The translations under genes and the position numbers were made by a program. The notes under the pieces are model-generated. The model had not been told where the DNA came from. It did no database searches and worked only from the letters and a program-made list of their open reading frames with translations. From Pseudonocardia sp. N23 (GTDB lineage: Bacteria; Actinomycetota; Actinomycetes; Mycobacteriales; Pseudonocardiaceae), in NCBI RefSeq assembly GCF_002583555.1, contig NZ_BEGX01000009.1, positions 1 to 64,000 on the forward strand: a stretch of 64,000 nt of DNA. Reading direction: 5' to 3'. This document shows, one piece after another, positions 52,984 to 63,380 of this stretch (its first letter is position 1; each line of letters opens with the position of its first letter).

Positions 52984-53834
52984 CCACCGATGCGAGCCCC
53001 GACTCCACCACCGGCGCGCGGGGTGGGACCTCGCCATCGTCCGGGGACGCCTTCGACCTCCTGGCGGACGTACGGCCCGCCGCCGTCGAGGTCCACGGCG
53101 CGCACAAGTGGTTCGGCACGAACCACGTCCTCGCCGGGATCGACCTCACCGTGCGGCCGGGCCAGGTCGCCGTGGTCCTCGGGCCCTCCGGTTCGGGCAA
53201 GTCGACGCTGCTGCGCACTGTCAACCACCTGGAGAAGCTCGACCGGGGCCACGTCAGCATCAACGGCGAGCTGATCGGTGTGCGCCGCCACGGCACTCGG
53301 CTCAAGGAGCTCGGCGCGCGCGCGATCCTGCGCCAGCGGGCCGGGATCGGGTTCGTCTTCCAGAACTTCAACCTGTTCCCGCACCTCACCGCACTGGAGA
53401 ACGTCGCGGCTGCACCCGTCGCGACCGGCAGGGCGGGCCGGGCAGAGGCCCGCGCCCTCGCCGCGACGCTGCTGGAGCGGGTCGGCCTGGCCGACAAGGA
53501 GGACGCCTTCCCTCGCCAGCTCTCCGGCGGGCAGCAGCAGCGCGTCGCGATCGCGCGGGCGCTCGCGCTGCGCCCCGGCGTCATCCTCTTCGACGAGCCG
53601 ACGTCCGCCCTCGACCCCGAACTGGTCGGCGAGGTCCTCGGCGTCATCGAGGACCTCGCCAGCACCGGCACCACCCTGGTCGTCGTCACCCACGAGATCG
53701 GGTTCGCCCGCAAGGTCGCCGACCTCGTCGTCTTCCTCGACCACGGCGTCGTCGTCGAGCAGGGCACCCCCACCGAGGTCCTCGACCACCCCCGACACCC
53801 CCGCACCCGCGAGTTCCTCGCCAAGGTGCTCTGA
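52980..53834 (+). CDS. Polar amino acid ABC transporter ATP-binding protein
   Basis: 284 residues. Walker [14 protein letters not shown] (about 64-76), Q-loop GFVFQNFNLFPHLTALEN, signature [17 protein letters not shown] (about 180), Walker [14 protein letters not shown] and the H-loop THEIG. GlnQ/TcyC type. An approximately 40-residue N-terminal low-complexity extension precedes the nucleotide-binding domain. Confidence 0.93.
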   Translation: MTTDASPDSTTGARGGTSPSSGDAFDLLADVRPAAVEVHGAHKWFGTNHVLAGIDLTVRPGQVAVVLGPSGSGKSTLLRTVNHLEKLDRGHVSINGELIGVRRHGTRLKELGARAILRQRAGIGFVFQNFNLFPHLTALENVAAAPVATGRAGRAEARALAATLLERVGLADKEDAFPRQLSGGQQQRVAIARALALRPGVILFDEPTSALDPELVGEVLGVIEDLASTGTTLVVVTHEIGFARKVADLVVFLDHGVVVEQGTPTEVLDHPRHPRTREFLAKVL

Positions 53835-53852
53835 ACCATCCCAGGAGAGAAC

Positions 53853-54881
53853 GTGTCCGGAGTCAGATCCCGTTTCATGACGCGGTGGGCGCGCGTCGCC
53901 ACCGCGGGCGTCGTCACCGTCCTGCTCGGGGCCACGGCGGCCGCCTGTGGCGACGCCGACGCCGCCGGCGGCGGCGGGTCCGGTGGGACCACCGACGTCA
54001 CGATCGGAGCGGTGTCCAACGGCGCCGCCAAGGAGACCGTGGTGAAGGTCGACCCCGTCGAGTCGATCCGCAACGAGGTGCCCAAGGAGATCCTCGACAA
54101 GGGCCGGCTCGTCATCGGGTCCGGCTTCCTGCCGACCGGCGCCGCGCCGCTGGGCTTCGTCGGCACCGACCAGAAGACCCTGACCGGCTCCGAGCCCGAC
54201 CTCGGCCGCCTGGTCGCGGCGGTGCTCGGCCTCGAGCCGGTGAACAACAACGCCACGTGGGAGAACCTGTTCGTCGGTATCGACAGCGGGCGCACCGACG
54301 TCGGCTTCTCCAACATCACCGACACCGAGCAGCGCAAGCAGAAGTACGACTTCGCCTGCTACCGCCAGGACAACCTCGGTTTCGAGGCGCTCGCGAGCAA
54401 CCCGTTCACGTTCGACGGCACCGCGAAGAGTCTTGCGGGCAGGACGTTCTCGGTCGGCAAGGGCACGAACCAGGAGAAGATCCTGCTGCAGTGGCAGACC
54501 GAGCTGCAGGCATCGGGCCAGAACCTCGACATCAAGTACTACCCGGACGTCAACAGCACCTACCTGGCGCTGACCTCGGGCAAGATCGACGCGTACTTCA
54601 CCCCGAACCCGAGCATCTCCTACCACGTCACCCAGACCGCGACCTCTCCGCAGCCGACCAGGAGCGCGGGCACCTACTCCGGCGCGGGCGCGTCGTTGCA
54701 GGGCCTGATCTGCGCGACGACGAAGAAGGACAGCGGGCTCGCGAAGCCGCTGGCCGACGCCGTCAACCACCTGATCCAAACGGGCCGCTACAAGCAGTGG
54801 CTCGACACCTGGAACCTGGCCAACGAGGCGATCCCCACGTCGGAAATCAACCCGCCCGGCCTGCCGTTGACCAATTCGTGA
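53853..54881 (+). CDS. ABC transporter substrate-binding lipoprotein (SBP family 3)
   Basis: 342 residues from GTG 53853 (AGGAGA upstream). Signal and lipobox VVTVLLGATAAACGD (Cys about 32). Family 3 polar amino acid binding domain: RLVIGSGFLPTGAAPLGFVG, SEPDLGRLVAAVLGLEPVNNNATWENLFVGIDSGRTDVGFSN and a TYLALTSGKIDAYFTPN hinge region. It presents an amino acid or amino-acid-like ligand to the transporter. The cluster suggests cysteine-derived or S-substituted amino acids. Confidence 0.9.
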   Translation: MSGVRSRFMTRWARVATAGVVTVLLGATAAACGDADAAGGGGSGGTTDVTIGAVSNGAAKETVVKVDPVESIRNEVPKEILDKGRLVIGSGFLPTGAAPLGFVGTDQKTLTGSEPDLGRLVAAVLGLEPVNNNATWENLFVGIDSGRTDVGFSNITDTEQRKQKYDFACYRQDNLGFEALASNPFTFDGTAKSLAGRTFSVGKGTNQEKILLQWQTELQASGQNLDIKYYPDVNSTYLALTSGKIDAYFTPNPSISYHVTQTATSPQPTRSAGTYSGAGASLQGLICATTKKDSGLAKPLADAVNHLIQTGRYKQWLDTWNLANEAIPTSEINPPGLPLTNS

Positions 54882-54913
54882 GCTGTACGGACACGACTTC
54901 CGGAGGGAGCGGG

Positions 54914-55654
54914 ATGACGGTCCCGTCCGACGTACGACCCGGCCCCGCGGCGGAGCCCGCTGCGGAACGGGTGCTCGACAACGCCGCCTACACCTCGCTC
55001 GCCGGCCCGCACCGCGGGTTCGCCGAGGCCTACGGGACGGCGCTGCGTTACCGGCCCGACGTGTCCGTGTTCGCCGCGCTGCCGAGCGCGGCGAACCCGG
55101 ACGACTGGGCCGACCTCGCGGTCCTCGCCGGACCCGGGGCGATGCTCGCGGTGTCCGGCCAGGCCGCCGACGGCGTCCCCGCCGGCTGGGAGGTGCTCGA
55201 GACGGGCCAGGGCGTCCAGCTCGTCGACGACGGGCTCGTCACCGGACCCGACGAGGAGGCCGTCCGGCTCGGGGCGGCCGACGTCGAGGAGATGCTCGCC
55301 CTGGTGGCGCTGACCAAGCCGGGACCGTTCGCGGCCCGGACGGTCGAGCTGGGCACGTACCTGGGCATCCGGCGCGGAGGGGCGCTCGTCGCGATGGCGG
55401 GTGAGCGCCTGCACCCACCGGGGTGGACGGAGATCAGCGCCGTGTGCACCCACCCCGACCACCGCGGCCAGGGGCTGGCGACCCGGCTGGTGCGGGCCGT
55501 CGGACACGGGATCCACGACCGCGGGGAGACGCCGCTGATGCACGCGGCGGCGTCGAACACGAACGCGATCCGGCTCTACCTGTCCATCGGGTTCCGGCTG
55601 CGCCGGCAGACGACGTTCATGGCCGTCCGCGTCCCGGACGTCGCAGGCCGATGA
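54914..55654 (+). CDS. GNAT-family N-acetyltransferase
   Basis: 246 residues from ATG 54914 (GGAGGGAG upstream). The C-terminal half is a GNAT domain (about 135-235): WTEISAVCTHPDHRGQGLATRLVRAVG (acetyl-CoA-binding RxxGxG/A loop) and LMHAAASNTNAIRLYLSIGFRLR. The N-terminal half is the family's divergent second lobe. In the Bacillus yxe/snaA systems an N-acetyltransferase modifies S-substituted cysteine before C-S cleavage by an LLM monooxygenase; the order here fits that scheme. Confidence 0.87.
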   Translation: MTVPSDVRPGPAAEPAAERVLDNAAYTSLAGPHRGFAEAYGTALRYRPDVSVFAALPSAANPDDWADLAVLAGPGAMLAVSGQAADGVPAGWEVLETGQGVQLVDDGLVTGPDEEAVRLGAADVEEMLALVALTKPGPFAARTVELGTYLGIRRGGALVAMAGERLHPPGWTEISAVCTHPDHRGQGLATRLVRAVGHGIHDRGETPLMHAAASNTNAIRLYLSIGFRLRRQTTFMAVRVPDVAGR

Positions 55655-56784
55655 CGACACCCGGCCCGGTGTTCCACTGGTTCCTGCCCACGGGCGGGGA
55701 CTCGCGGACCCTCGGGCCGGGCAGCCACGGAGTCAGGATCGGAGCAGCCGCCGGCGGCGCCGCTTCCGCCGCGGGCCGCCCGCCCACGCTCGGCTACCTC
55801 ACCCGGCTGGCGACGGCGGTCGAGTCGCTCGGGTTCACCGGCATGCTGACCCCGACGGGCGCGCACTGCGAGGACGCCTGGCTGACCACCGCCGCGCTGC
55901 TGCCCGCGACCCGCACCCTGCGGTTCATGGTCGCGTTCCGGTCCGGGCTGGTCGCGCCCGTGCTCGCCGCCCAGATGGCGTCGACCTACCAACGGCTCTC
56001 CGGCGGTCGGCTGCTGCTCAACCTCGTCGCCGGCAGCAGCGACGCCGAGCTGCGCGCCTACGGCGACGGGCTCGCCCACGACGAGCGCTACGACCGCGCG
56101 CAGGAGTACCTCGATGTCGTCGACAAGTCGTTGTCCGGCAGGCGTTTCGACCACGACGGCCGGTACTACCGCGTCGAGGGCGGGCACGTCCCCGACCCGG
56201 CCCGGCCGCGCCCGCCGCTGTACTTCGGCGGCTCGTCACAGGCCGCGGTACGCGTCGCCGCCCGCTGGGCCGACGTCTACCTGACCTGGGGCGAACCGGT
56301 CGAGCAGGTCGCCGAGAAGATAGCCACCGCCCGGACAGCAGCGGCCGGGCACGGCCGCGAGCCCCGGTTCGGGCTGCGCGTGCACGTCGTCACCCGGGAG
56401 ACCGCCGACGAGGCGTGGGCCGCCGCGGAGCGGCTGATCGCCGGGGTCGACGACGACATGATCGCGGTCCGCCGACGAGAGCTCGCGGCGCTGGAATCGG
56501 TGGGCCAGTCACGGATGCTCGCGCTGCACGGTGGCGACCGCGACCGGCTCGTCGTCGCCCCCAACCTGTGGGCCGGGATCGGGCTGGTCCGCGGTGGCGC
56601 CGGCACCGCGCTCGTGGGCAGCCACGACGAGGTCGCCGCCCGGATCGAGGAGTACCGCGCCGCGGGCGTCGACGAGTTCGTGCTGTCCGGCTATCCGCAT
56701 CTCGAGGAGGCCTACCACGTCGGCGAGGGCGTCCTGCCCCGCTTCGGTGTGGGGCCCACCGCTACAGAAGGAGCAGTCCCGTGA
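55651..56784 (+). CDS. SsuD-like alkanesulfonate/organosulfur FMNH2 monooxygenase
   Basis: 377 residues, overlapping the GNAT stop by ATGA. VFHWFLPTGGDSR (start), YLTRLATAVESLGFTGMLTPTGAHCEDAWLTTAAL, RFMVAFRSGLVAPVLAAQMASTYQRLSGGRLLLNLVAGSS and DGRYYRVEGG match the SsuD/alkanesulfonate monooxygenase branch. That branch cleaves R-SO3 to aldehyde and sulfite. Substrate unproven. Coupled by GTGA to another LLM. Confidence 0.87.
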   Translation: MTTPGPVFHWFLPTGGDSRTLGPGSHGVRIGAAAGGAASAAGRPPTLGYLTRLATAVESLGFTGMLTPTGAHCEDAWLTTAALLPATRTLRFMVAFRSGLVAPVLAAQMASTYQRLSGGRLLLNLVAGSSDAELRAYGDGLAHDERYDRAQEYLDVVDKSLSGRRFDHDGRYYRVEGGHVPDPARPRPPLYFGGSSQAAVRVAARWADVYLTWGEPVEQVAEKIATARTAAAGHGREPRFGLRVHVVTRETADEAWAAAERLIAGVDDDMIAVRRRELAALESVGQSRMLALHGGDRDRLVVAPNLWAGIGLVRGGAGTALVGSHDEVAARIEEYRAAGVDEFVLSGYPHLEEAYHVGEGVLPRFGVGPTATEGAVP

Positions 56785-57869
56785 GGTTCCAGGTCCTCGA
56801 CATCGTCCCCCACACCCCGCACCCCGTGACCGGGGAGATCATCTCCGTCCACGAGCGGCTGGCCCGCGTCGTCGACACCGCGGTGCTCGCCGAGAAGGTC
56901 GGGTTCGACTCCTACGCGGTCGGGGAGCGGCACGCGGGCGAGTTCGTGTCGTCGGCACCGACGGTGCTGCTCGGTGCGCTGGCCCAGGCCACCGACCGCA
57001 TCCTGCTGTCGACGGGGGTGACGGTGCTGTCGCTGCTCGACCCCGTCCGCGTCGCCGAGGACTACGCGACGATCGACCAGCTCTCCGGCGGCCGGCTCGA
57101 GATCGTGATCGGCAAGGGCAACGAGGACAAGCACTTCCCGCTGTTCGGCCTCGAGCTCGCGAAGCAGTACGAGTACCTCACCGAGAACTACGAGCTGCTG
57201 CGCCGGCTGCTGCGTGAGGAGGGGGTGTCCTGGCAGGGCACCCACCACGCCGACCTCGACTCCGTCACGACGTTCCCGCGCCCCTTCGACGGCCCGTTCC
57301 GCATCTGGCACGGTTCGGCGACCTCCACCGCCGCGGTCGACCTGGCGGCGGAGTGGGGTGATCCGATCTTCTCGGCGAACGCGTTCCAGCCCCGGGAGAA
57401 CTACCTGGTCCTGATCGACCGCTACCGCGAGCAGCTGGAGGCCAACGGCCACGACCCGGCGGTCGGCTACGTCGGCTCCGGATCGGGCGGGCTGTTCCTC
57501 GCCGACACCGACGAGGAGGCCGTCGCCCAGTACCGGCCGATCTACGAAGGCTTCGTCGCCAAGCTGACGGCGCTGCACGCGGGGGACGACCGGCCCGGCA
57601 AGACCACGTCGTTCGCGACGATCGAGGAGGCCGTCGCACATGGTCCCGCGCTGGTCGGGACCCCGCAGCGGGTCGCGGAGAAGATCGTCGAGTACCACAA
57701 GTCCTACCGCCACGACGTGCAGTCGGTGTCGGTGAACCCGGTGCTGCCCTACGCCCAGCAGCACGAGGTGCTGACGCGGTTCGCCGAGGAGGTCGTCCCG
57801 CTCGTGCGCCGCGAGGTGTCGACGACGCTGTGGACCGAGGCGGACCCGGGCCGCGCACGAGGCCTGTGA
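56781..57869 (+). CDS. Luciferase-like flavin monooxygenase
   Basis: 362 residues from GTG 56781 (AGAAGGAG upstream). FQVLDIVPHTPHPVTGEIISVHERLARVV, FDSYAVGERHAGEFVSSAPTVLLGALAQATDRILLSTGVTVLSLLDPVRVAEDYATIDQLSGGRLEIVIGKGNE and a long C-terminal barrel place it in a separate LLM branch (CE1758/YhbW-like). Last gene of the ABC/GNAT/LLM operon; its TGA is part of palindromic repeat copy 3. Confidence 0.87.
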   Translation: MRFQVLDIVPHTPHPVTGEIISVHERLARVVDTAVLAEKVGFDSYAVGERHAGEFVSSAPTVLLGALAQATDRILLSTGVTVLSLLDPVRVAEDYATIDQLSGGRLEIVIGKGNEDKHFPLFGLELAKQYEYLTENYELLRRLLREEGVSWQGTHHADLDSVTTFPRPFDGPFRIWHGSATSTAAVDLAAEWGDPIFSANAFQPRENYLVLIDRYREQLEANGHDPAVGYVGSGSGGLFLADTDEEAVAQYRPIYEGFVAKLTALHAGDDRPGKTTSFATIEEAVAHGPALVGTPQRVAEKIVEYHKSYRHDVQSVSVNPVLPYAQQHEVLTRFAEEVVPLVRREVSTTLWTEADPGRARGL

Positions 57870-57905
57870 GTGGCGATGGTCGCTGCAGCGACCATCGCCA
57901 CTCCC
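57866..57905. repeat. 40-bp palindromic repeat, copy 3
   Basis: GTGAGTGGCGATGGTCGCT, centre GC, then AGCGACCATCGCCACTC with one mismatch at the end. Opposite orientation to copies 1 and 2, judged by the CCTGTGAG flank. It lies between convergent genes, and its TGA (57867-57869) ends the LLM gene. Confidence 0.88.
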
Positions 57906-57909
57906 GAGC

Positions 57910-58707
57910 TCAGGCCAGGTCGGGGCGCGGCGGGGTCTTCTCGCCCGCCTCGACCGGGGCGGTCACGACGTTCCCGGCGGGTGGGAGCGGGCACGTCGCG
58001 TGGGAGGTGAACGCGCACGGCAGGTTCGACGCGCGGTTGAGGTCGACCGTCACCGAGCCGTCCGCGGCGGGATCGGCGTTCAGCACCGCCCGGCCGCCGC
58101 CGTAGGTCGAGTCCCCGGACGAACCGTCGCGGAAGTGCACCGACAGCCCGGCGAGCGCGACGAGCCGCTGCTCAGCACCGTCGAGGTCGAACACGACCTC
58201 GCCCATGGCCTCGAACCGGTGCATGAGTCCCTCGACGACGGCACCGACCGTGATGGGCCGCGGCGCGGGGTAGGGCTCGAAGCGGCCGGGCCGCACCCAG
58301 CGCTGCTCCACCGGGAAGGCGGGGACTCCCGCGAACGCGGTGCGCGTCACGGCCCGCGGGTCGCGCACCCGCAGCGCGTAGGAGTCGGTGCGGCGGATGA
58401 CCTCCACCCGCCGCTCCCGCACCGCGACGAGCACACCGGGCTTGCCGTCGACGGGATCGACCCGGACCGTGCCGGCCACGGGTGTGCCGTCGACGGACAC
58501 GGCGGCGTCCGCGTCGACGACGAGCTCGACGCCGCCGTCACCGGTCGCCCGCCACGTCCCCGGCAGGTCCGGGTAGGCGGCCGGCGCCTCGTCGAGCCAG
58601 TGCAGGCCGGTCAGCGACAGCCAGCCGTGCGGGGTCGCCAGCAGGTCCTCCCGGTCGCGGTGCCAGGTCTCCCAGTCGGCGACGAGAGCGCTCTCGGTGG
58701 TGGTCAT
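57910..58707 (-). CDS. DUF1684 protein
   Basis: 265 residues from ATG 58707. [16 protein letters not shown] (about 27) and the C-terminal [20 protein letters not shown] are the conserved blocks of DUF1684, a family without assigned activity. It is coupled by 4 bp to the preceding LLM gene in the peptide-ABC operon, which suggests it handles the same substrates. Confidence 0.82.
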   Translation of the reverse strand: MTTTESALVADWETWHRDREDLLATPHGWLSLTGLHWLDEAPAAYPDLPGTWRATGDGGVELVVDADAAVSVDGTPVAGTVRVDPVDGKPGVLVAVRERRVEVIRRTDSYALRVRDPRAVTRTAFAGVPAFPVEQRWVRPGRFEPYPAPRPITVGAVVEGLMHRFEAMGEVVFDLDGAEQRLVALAGLSVHFRDGSSGDSTYGGGRAVLNADPAADGSVTVDLNRASNLPCAFTSHATCPLPPAGNVVTAPVEAGEKTPPRPDLA

Positions 58708-59867
58708 GCGGAGGTCCTCCGTAGTGCGCCGGCGCCGCGGTGTGCCCACTCCGCGGCCAGCAGCTCGTGGCTCGCGACGCGGTCGGCGTGGTCGGTGGTG
58801 ATGGTCGTGACCAGCAGCTCGTCGGCGCCCGTGACCCGCACGAGCGTCTCCAGCCCGGCGGCGACCGTGCCCGGGGAGCCGACGAACTGGGTGTCGACGC
58901 GGTCGGTGACCGCGGCCCGTTCGGCGTCGGTCCAGGCCCTGGCCCTGGCCTGCGCGGGCGTCGGGTAGGGCTGGGCGCCGCGGCCCGCGCGGATGTCGAG
59001 AACCCATCCGCCGTAGGGGGCGGCGAGGTCGCGGGCACGCTCGTCGGTCTCGGCGACGACCACGTCGGCGGACACCATGACGTGCGGCCGGGCCAGCCGC
59101 GCCGACGGGCGGAACGCCGCCCGGTACGCGGCGACCGTCTCCAGGACGGTGTGCGGCACCGTGTGGTAGCTCGCCGCGAAGGGCAGTCCGAGCGCCCCGG
59201 CCACGTCCGCGCTGGTACCGGCGCTGGAGCCGAGAACCCAGACGTCGAGGTCGGCGCCCTCGGCGGGCAGCACCGTCAGCGGCCGGCCGTCGGCGTCGGT
59301 TGCCGTCCCCTCCACATAGGACAGGACGTCGGCGACCTGGCGGTGGTAGTCCTGCGGCGGGGAGTCCGGGGAGATGCCCAGCAGCCCCGCGAGCGCCACG
59401 AACTGCGACAGGTCACCGATGAACCCGGCCTGCCGCGGGATCAGCAGCCCGCCGACGACCCGCGCCGGGGCAGGCTCGCCGCCGGGTCCGGCCGGGCCCG
59501 CGCCCCGCGCGGCGATGGCGAGGATCTTCTGGAGGTCGAAGCGGCCGAGCCCGAGGTCGACGCGGCCCGGGTACAGGGCGGCCGTGGTGCCGAACTGCTC
59601 GGCTATCTGGATCGGCGCGGTGTGCGGGAGCTGGACCGCCCCGGACCCGACGCGGATCGTGGTCGTCGCGGCGGCGAGGTGGGCCACCAGCACCGACGTC
59701 GACGACGACGCGACGCCCGGCACGAGGTGGTGCTCGGCGACCCAGTAGCGCAGGTAGCCGGCGCGCTCGGCGGCGCGCGCGAGGTCGAGGGTGTGGTGCA
59801 GGGCGTCGGCGGGCGTGCCACCGGCCGGGACCGGGGACAGATCGAGTACCGACAACGGAACGGTCAT
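58704..59867 (-). CDS. MsnO8-type luciferase-like monooxygenase
   Basis: 387 residues, ATG 59867. Starts [44 protein letters not shown], followed by VRVGSG-type [37 protein letters not shown]. This is the typical MsnO8 family opening ([15 protein letters not shown]). The enzyme oxygenates an unknown substrate with FMNH2 or F420H2. Overlaps the ABC ATPase gene by 4 bp. Confidence 0.87.
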   Translation of the reverse strand: MTVPLSVLDLSPVPAGGTPADALHHTLDLARAAERAGYLRYWVAEHHLVPGVASSSTSVLVAHLAAATTTIRVGSGAVQLPHTAPIQIAEQFGTTAALYPGRVDLGLGRFDLQKILAIAARGAGPAGPGGEPAPARVVGGLLIPRQAGFIGDLSQFVALAGLLGISPDSPPQDYHRQVADVLSYVEGTATDADGRPLTVLPAEGADLDVWVLGSSAGTSADVAGALGLPFAASYHTVPHTVLETVAAYRAAFRPSARLARPHVMVSADVVVAETDERARDLAAPYGGWVLDIRAGRGAQPYPTPAQARARAWTDAERAAVTDRVDTQFVGSPGTVAAGLETLVRVTGADELLVTTITTDHADRVASHELLAAEWAHRGAGALRRTSA

Positions 59868-61525
59868 GACGCGGCCTCCACCTTCCGGGTCCTGCTGCCG
59901 GCGACGGCGGCCAGCAGCTCACGGGTGTAGTCCTCGCGCGGCGCCGCGAACAGCTCCTCGGTGGGCGCGAGCTCCAGCAGCTTCCCGTCGCGCATCACGC
60001 CGACGCGGTGGGCGATGCGACGCACGACGGCGAGGTCGTGGGAGATGAACAGGTAGGCCAGCCGCTGCTCGGCCTGCAGCTCGGCGAGCAGGTCGAGGAC
60101 CTGGGCCTGCACCGACACGTCGAGCGCGGACACGGGTTCGTCGCACACCACGAGATCGGGTTCCAGCGCGAGGGCCCGGGCGATCGCGACGCGCTGGCGC
60201 TGGCCGCCGGAGAGCTCCGCCGGCCGGCGGTCGAGTACCGACACCGGCAGCGCCACCCGGTCGACGAGGTCGGCCGCCCGGGACCGTTGCTGGGCCGCCG
60301 TGCCGACCGTGAAGGCGCGTAGCGGTTCCGCGATCACCTCGGTGACGGTGAAGCGTGGGTCGAGCGAGGCGTAGGGATTCTGGTAGACGAGCTGGGCCCG
60401 GCGCCGCAGCGCCCGCCACGCCTCGCCCCGCAGCCTCGTGACGTCGGTCCCGTCGAACGTGACCGTGCCCGCGGTGGGGTCGGCGAGGCGCAGCACGAGC
60501 CGCGCGGTCGTCGACTTCCCGGAGCCGGACTCGCCGACGAGGGCGAGCGTCTCACCGCGCCAGATGTCGAAGGAGACGTCGTCGACGGCGCGCTGGGTCG
60601 CGTCGCGCCCGGCCGAGCGCGGCAACGGGAAGTCCTTGACCAGGCCCTGCACCGACACCAACGGAGGGGCCGTCGGGTCGACGTCCTCGGTGGGCGCGCG
60701 GCGCGCCGGCACCACGACCCGCGCGGGTGCTCCGGTCAGGCCGGGCGCGGCCGCGAGCAGCTTGCGCGTGTACGGGTCGGTGGGCGCGGCGAGGATCCGG
60801 GCCGTCGGTCCCTGCTCGACGAGCAGCCCGCCGGACATGACCGCGATCCGGTCGGCCCGGTCCGCGGCCACGCCCAGGTCGTGGGTGACGAGCAGGACCG
60901 CGGTCCCGGTCTCGCGGGTCAGCTCTTCGAGGTGGTCGAGGATGCGCTTCTGGACGGTCGCGTCCAGCGCGCTCGTGGGCTCGTCGGCGATCAGCAGCGC
61001 GGGCCCGGCGGCGATCGCGATCGCGATGAGGACACGCTGGCGCATCCCGCCGGACAGCTCGTGCGGGTACTGCCCCGCCCGCACGTGCGGCTCGGGCAGC
61101 CCGGCACGTCCGAGCAGGTCGATCGCGGCGAGCCGGGCACCGCGCCGGGAGGCGAGGCCGTGCACGCGCAGCGCCTCGGCGACCTGGCGGCCGACGCGCT
61201 GCACCGGGTTGAGCGACACCGTCGGGTCCTGCGGGACCAGCCCGATGCGGCGGCCGCGGATCGGGCGCAGCGCCCGCTCGGAGCGCCCGAGCAGCTCGTC
61301 CCTGCCGAGCACGACGCTGCCGGCCCCCACGGAGGCGTTGGGCGCCAACAGCCCGACGACCGCGTGCGCGAGCGTGGACTTGCCGGACCCCGACTCGCCG
61401 ACGACGGCGACGACCTCGCCGGGTGCGATGTCGAGCGACACCCCGCGCAGCGCGGGCACCTCGGTCCCACCGGTGCGGTAGGTGACCTCCAGGTCCCGGA
61501 CCTGCAACAACGGCTGGTCCGTCAT
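59864..61525 (-). CDS. Fused dipeptide/oligopeptide ABC transporter ATPase (DppD-DppF type)
   Basis: 553 residues with two nucleotide-binding domains. NBD1 (about 5-260) has [14 protein letters not shown] and [16 protein letters not shown] with [15 protein letters not shown]2 (about 290-540) has [46 protein letters not shown]. Each has the DppD/F-type C-terminal ADRI... YTRKLLAA / YTRELLAA end. One polypeptide replaces the usual two. Start-stop overlaps with both neighbours. Confidence 0.93.
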   Translation of the reverse strand: MTDQPLLQVRDLEVTYRTGGTEVPALRGVSLDIAPGEVVAVVGESGSGKSTLAHAVVGLLAPNASVGAGSVVLGRDELLGRSERALRPIRGRRIGLVPQDPTVSLNPVQRVGRQVAEALRVHGLASRRGARLAAIDLLGRAGLPEPHVRAGQYPHELSGGMRQRVLIAIAIAAGPALLIADEPTSALDATVQKRILDHLEELTRETGTAVLLVTHDLGVAADRADRIAVMSGGLLVEQGPTARILAAPTDPYTRKLLAAAPGLTGAPARVVVPARRAPTEDVDPTAPPLVSVQGLVKDFPLPRSAGRDATQRAVDDVSFDIWRGETLALVGESGSGKSTTARLVLRLADPTAGTVTFDGTDVTRLRGEAWRALRRRAQLVYQNPYASLDPRFTVTEVIAEPLRAFTVGTAAQQRSRAADLVDRVALPVSVLDRRPAELSGGQRQRVAIARALALEPDLVVCDEPVSALDVSVQAQVLDLLAELQAEQRLAYLFISHDLAVVRRIAHRVGVMRDGKLLELAPTEELFAAPREDYTRELLAAVAGSRTRKVEAAS

Positions 61526-62424
61526 CGCGCCGCCGCCCACTCGCCGTCGAGCGCCCGGGAGATGCGGTTGACCGACAGCACGGTCGCGGCGATCGTCAGG
61601 CCGGGCATGGCGCACAGCCACCACGACGTCGCGAGGTAGTTGCGGCCCTCGGCGATCAGCGAGCCCCACTCGGGCGCGGGTGGTGGAGCCCCGAAGCCGA
61701 GGAAGCTCAGCGACGAGATCGCGAGGATCGCCAGCCCGAACTCCAGCACGGCCAGCACGGCGATCGGTCCGGCCGCGTTCGGCAGCACGTGCCGGCGCAG
61801 CGTCACGTACCAGCGGGTCCCGACGGCGCGCGCCGCCTCCACGTACACCGACTGCCGGATGCGCAGCGTCTCCGACCGCATGACGCGGGCGAAGTTCGCG
61901 ACGCTCGCCACGCCGACGGCGATCGCGACGTTGAGCGTGCCGTAGCCGAGTGCGGTGATCAGGGCGAGCGAGAGCAGGATCGCCGGGATCGCCATCAGGA
62001 CGTCGACGATGCGCATCAGGGCCTCGTCGACCCAGCCGCGGACGAACCCGGCCAGCAGCCCCACCAGCCCGCCCGCGACGAGCGCGACCGCGACGGCGAC
62101 CACCGTGGCCTGCAACGACAGTGCCGCGCCGTGCACGACCCGGGTCCAGATGTCGCGGCCGAGGTAGTCGGTGCCGAACCAGTGTCCGGGAGCCGGTGGG
62201 CGCAGCTTCTGCGCGGGCAGGCCGGCCGACGGGTCCCCCGGCGCGAGCACGTGCGGCGCGAACGCTGCGACCAGCACGGTGAGGACGACCAGCACGGCGA
62301 CGACGAGCCCGGGCCGGTGCAGCAGGAACCGGCCGAGCCGGCGCCACCGCCCACCCGGGTGCGGCACCGGGACCGGTGGCGCCCCGGTCCCGGTGGCGAT
62401 CTCCCGCACGAGCAGTTCGGTCAC
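61522..62424 (-). CDS. Dipeptide/nickel-type ABC permease (DppC-like)
   Basis: 300 residues from GTG 62424. A helix at about 34-54 (FLLHRPGLVVAVLVVLTVLVAAFAP), then HWFGTDYLGRDIWTRVVHGAALSL (DppC signature). The EAA loop region is AARAVGTRWYVTLRRHVLPNAAGPI. Pairs with DppB to form the channel. Confidence 0.92.
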   Translation of the reverse strand: MTELLVREIATGTGAPPVPVPHPGGRWRRLGRFLLHRPGLVVAVLVVLTVLVAAFAPHVLAPGDPSAGLPAQKLRPPAPGHWFGTDYLGRDIWTRVVHGAALSLQATVVAVAVALVAGGLVGLLAGFVRGWVDEALMRIVDVLMAIPAILLSLALITALGYGTLNVAIAVGVASVANFARVMRSETLRIRQSVYVEAARAVGTRWYVTLRRHVLPNAAGPIAVLAVLEFGLAILAISSLSFLGFGAPPPAPEWGSLIAEGRNYLATSWWLCAMPGLTIAATVLSVNRISRALDGEWAAAR

Positions 62425-63380
62425 GCGTACACCCCCGTCGCGATCCTCGGGTCGAGCAGCGGGTGGACCAGGTCGACCACCAGGTTGACCACGACGAACA
62501 CCAGCGCCGCGAACACGACGATCCCCTGCACCAGCGGGATGTCCTGGGCCCCGACCGCGGTCACGGTGAGCCGGCCCAGCCCGGGCCGGGTGAACACCGT
62601 CTCGACGACGACCGTGCCCGCCAGCAGGTTGCCGGTGACGTAGCCGAGCACCGTCAGCGCGGGCACCGCCGCGTTGGGCAGCGCGTGGCGCAGGTGCACC
62701 GCGACCGGGTCGGCACCCTTCGCGCGTGCGGTCGTCGTGTACGGCTGGTCGAGCGCCTGGCTCAGGCTCTTGGCCAGCACCTGCGCGACGAGCGCCCCAG
62801 TGGTCAGCCCCAGCGTGACCGCGGGAAGGATCGCCGACGCCGGGCCCGCGACCCCGCCCGACGGCAGCAGCCGCCAGCCGAACGCCACGATCTGCACGAG
62901 CATCAGCCCGACCCAGAACACCGGCAGCGACACCGCGAGCGACGGCAGCGCCAGCAGGGACTGCCGCAGCCAGCGCGCCCGCGTGTACGTCGCCAGCAGC
63001 GCGAGCGCGCCGCCGAAGACGATCGCGAACCCGAGGCCGAGCACCGCGATCTCCAGCGTCGGCGGCAACGTCTGTGCCACCGCGACGCCGACGTCCTGCC
63101 CGTTCTGGATCGAGGCCCCGAAGTCGCCGGTCAGGGCGGCACCGAGGCGGTGCAGGTACTGCACGGCGAACGGCTCGTCGAGCCCGTAGCGGGCGCGCAG
63201 CTCCGCGAGCTGCGCCGGGCTCACCGGCTCGCCGTCGAGCCCGCCGCTCGCCATCGTCGCGACCGGGTCGCCCGGCAGCAGGTAGAGCACGACGAACGAC
63301 ACCGTGAACGCCGCCCACAGCACCCCGGCCGCCAGCACGACTCGCCGGAGGAGGTAGCGGGCCAGCGGCGGAACCGTCAC
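62421..63380 (-). CDS. Dipeptide/nickel-type ABC permease (DppB-like)
   Basis: 319 residues from GTG 63380. YLLRRVVLAAGVLWAAFTVSFVVLYLLPGDPV (DppB start), RYGLDEPFAVQYLHRLGAALTGDFG and TTTARAKGADPVAVHLRHALPNAAVPALTVLG (EAA loop). The classical RYLLRR...LPGDP opening defines the family. Overlaps the binding protein gene by GTGA. Confidence 0.93.
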   Translation of the reverse strand: MTVPPLARYLLRRVVLAAGVLWAAFTVSFVVLYLLPGDPVATMASGGLDGEPVSPAQLAELRARYGLDEPFAVQYLHRLGAALTGDFGASIQNGQDVGVAVAQTLPPTLEIAVLGLGFAIVFGGALALLATYTRARWLRQSLLALPSLAVSLPVFWVGLMLVQIVAFGWRLLPSGGVAGPASAILPAVTLGLTTGALVAQVLAKSLSQALDQPYTTTARAKGADPVAVHLRHALPNAAVPALTVLGYVTGNLLAGTVVVETVFTRPGLGRLTVTAVGAQDIPLVQGIVVFAALVFVVVNLVVDLVHPLLDPRIATGVYA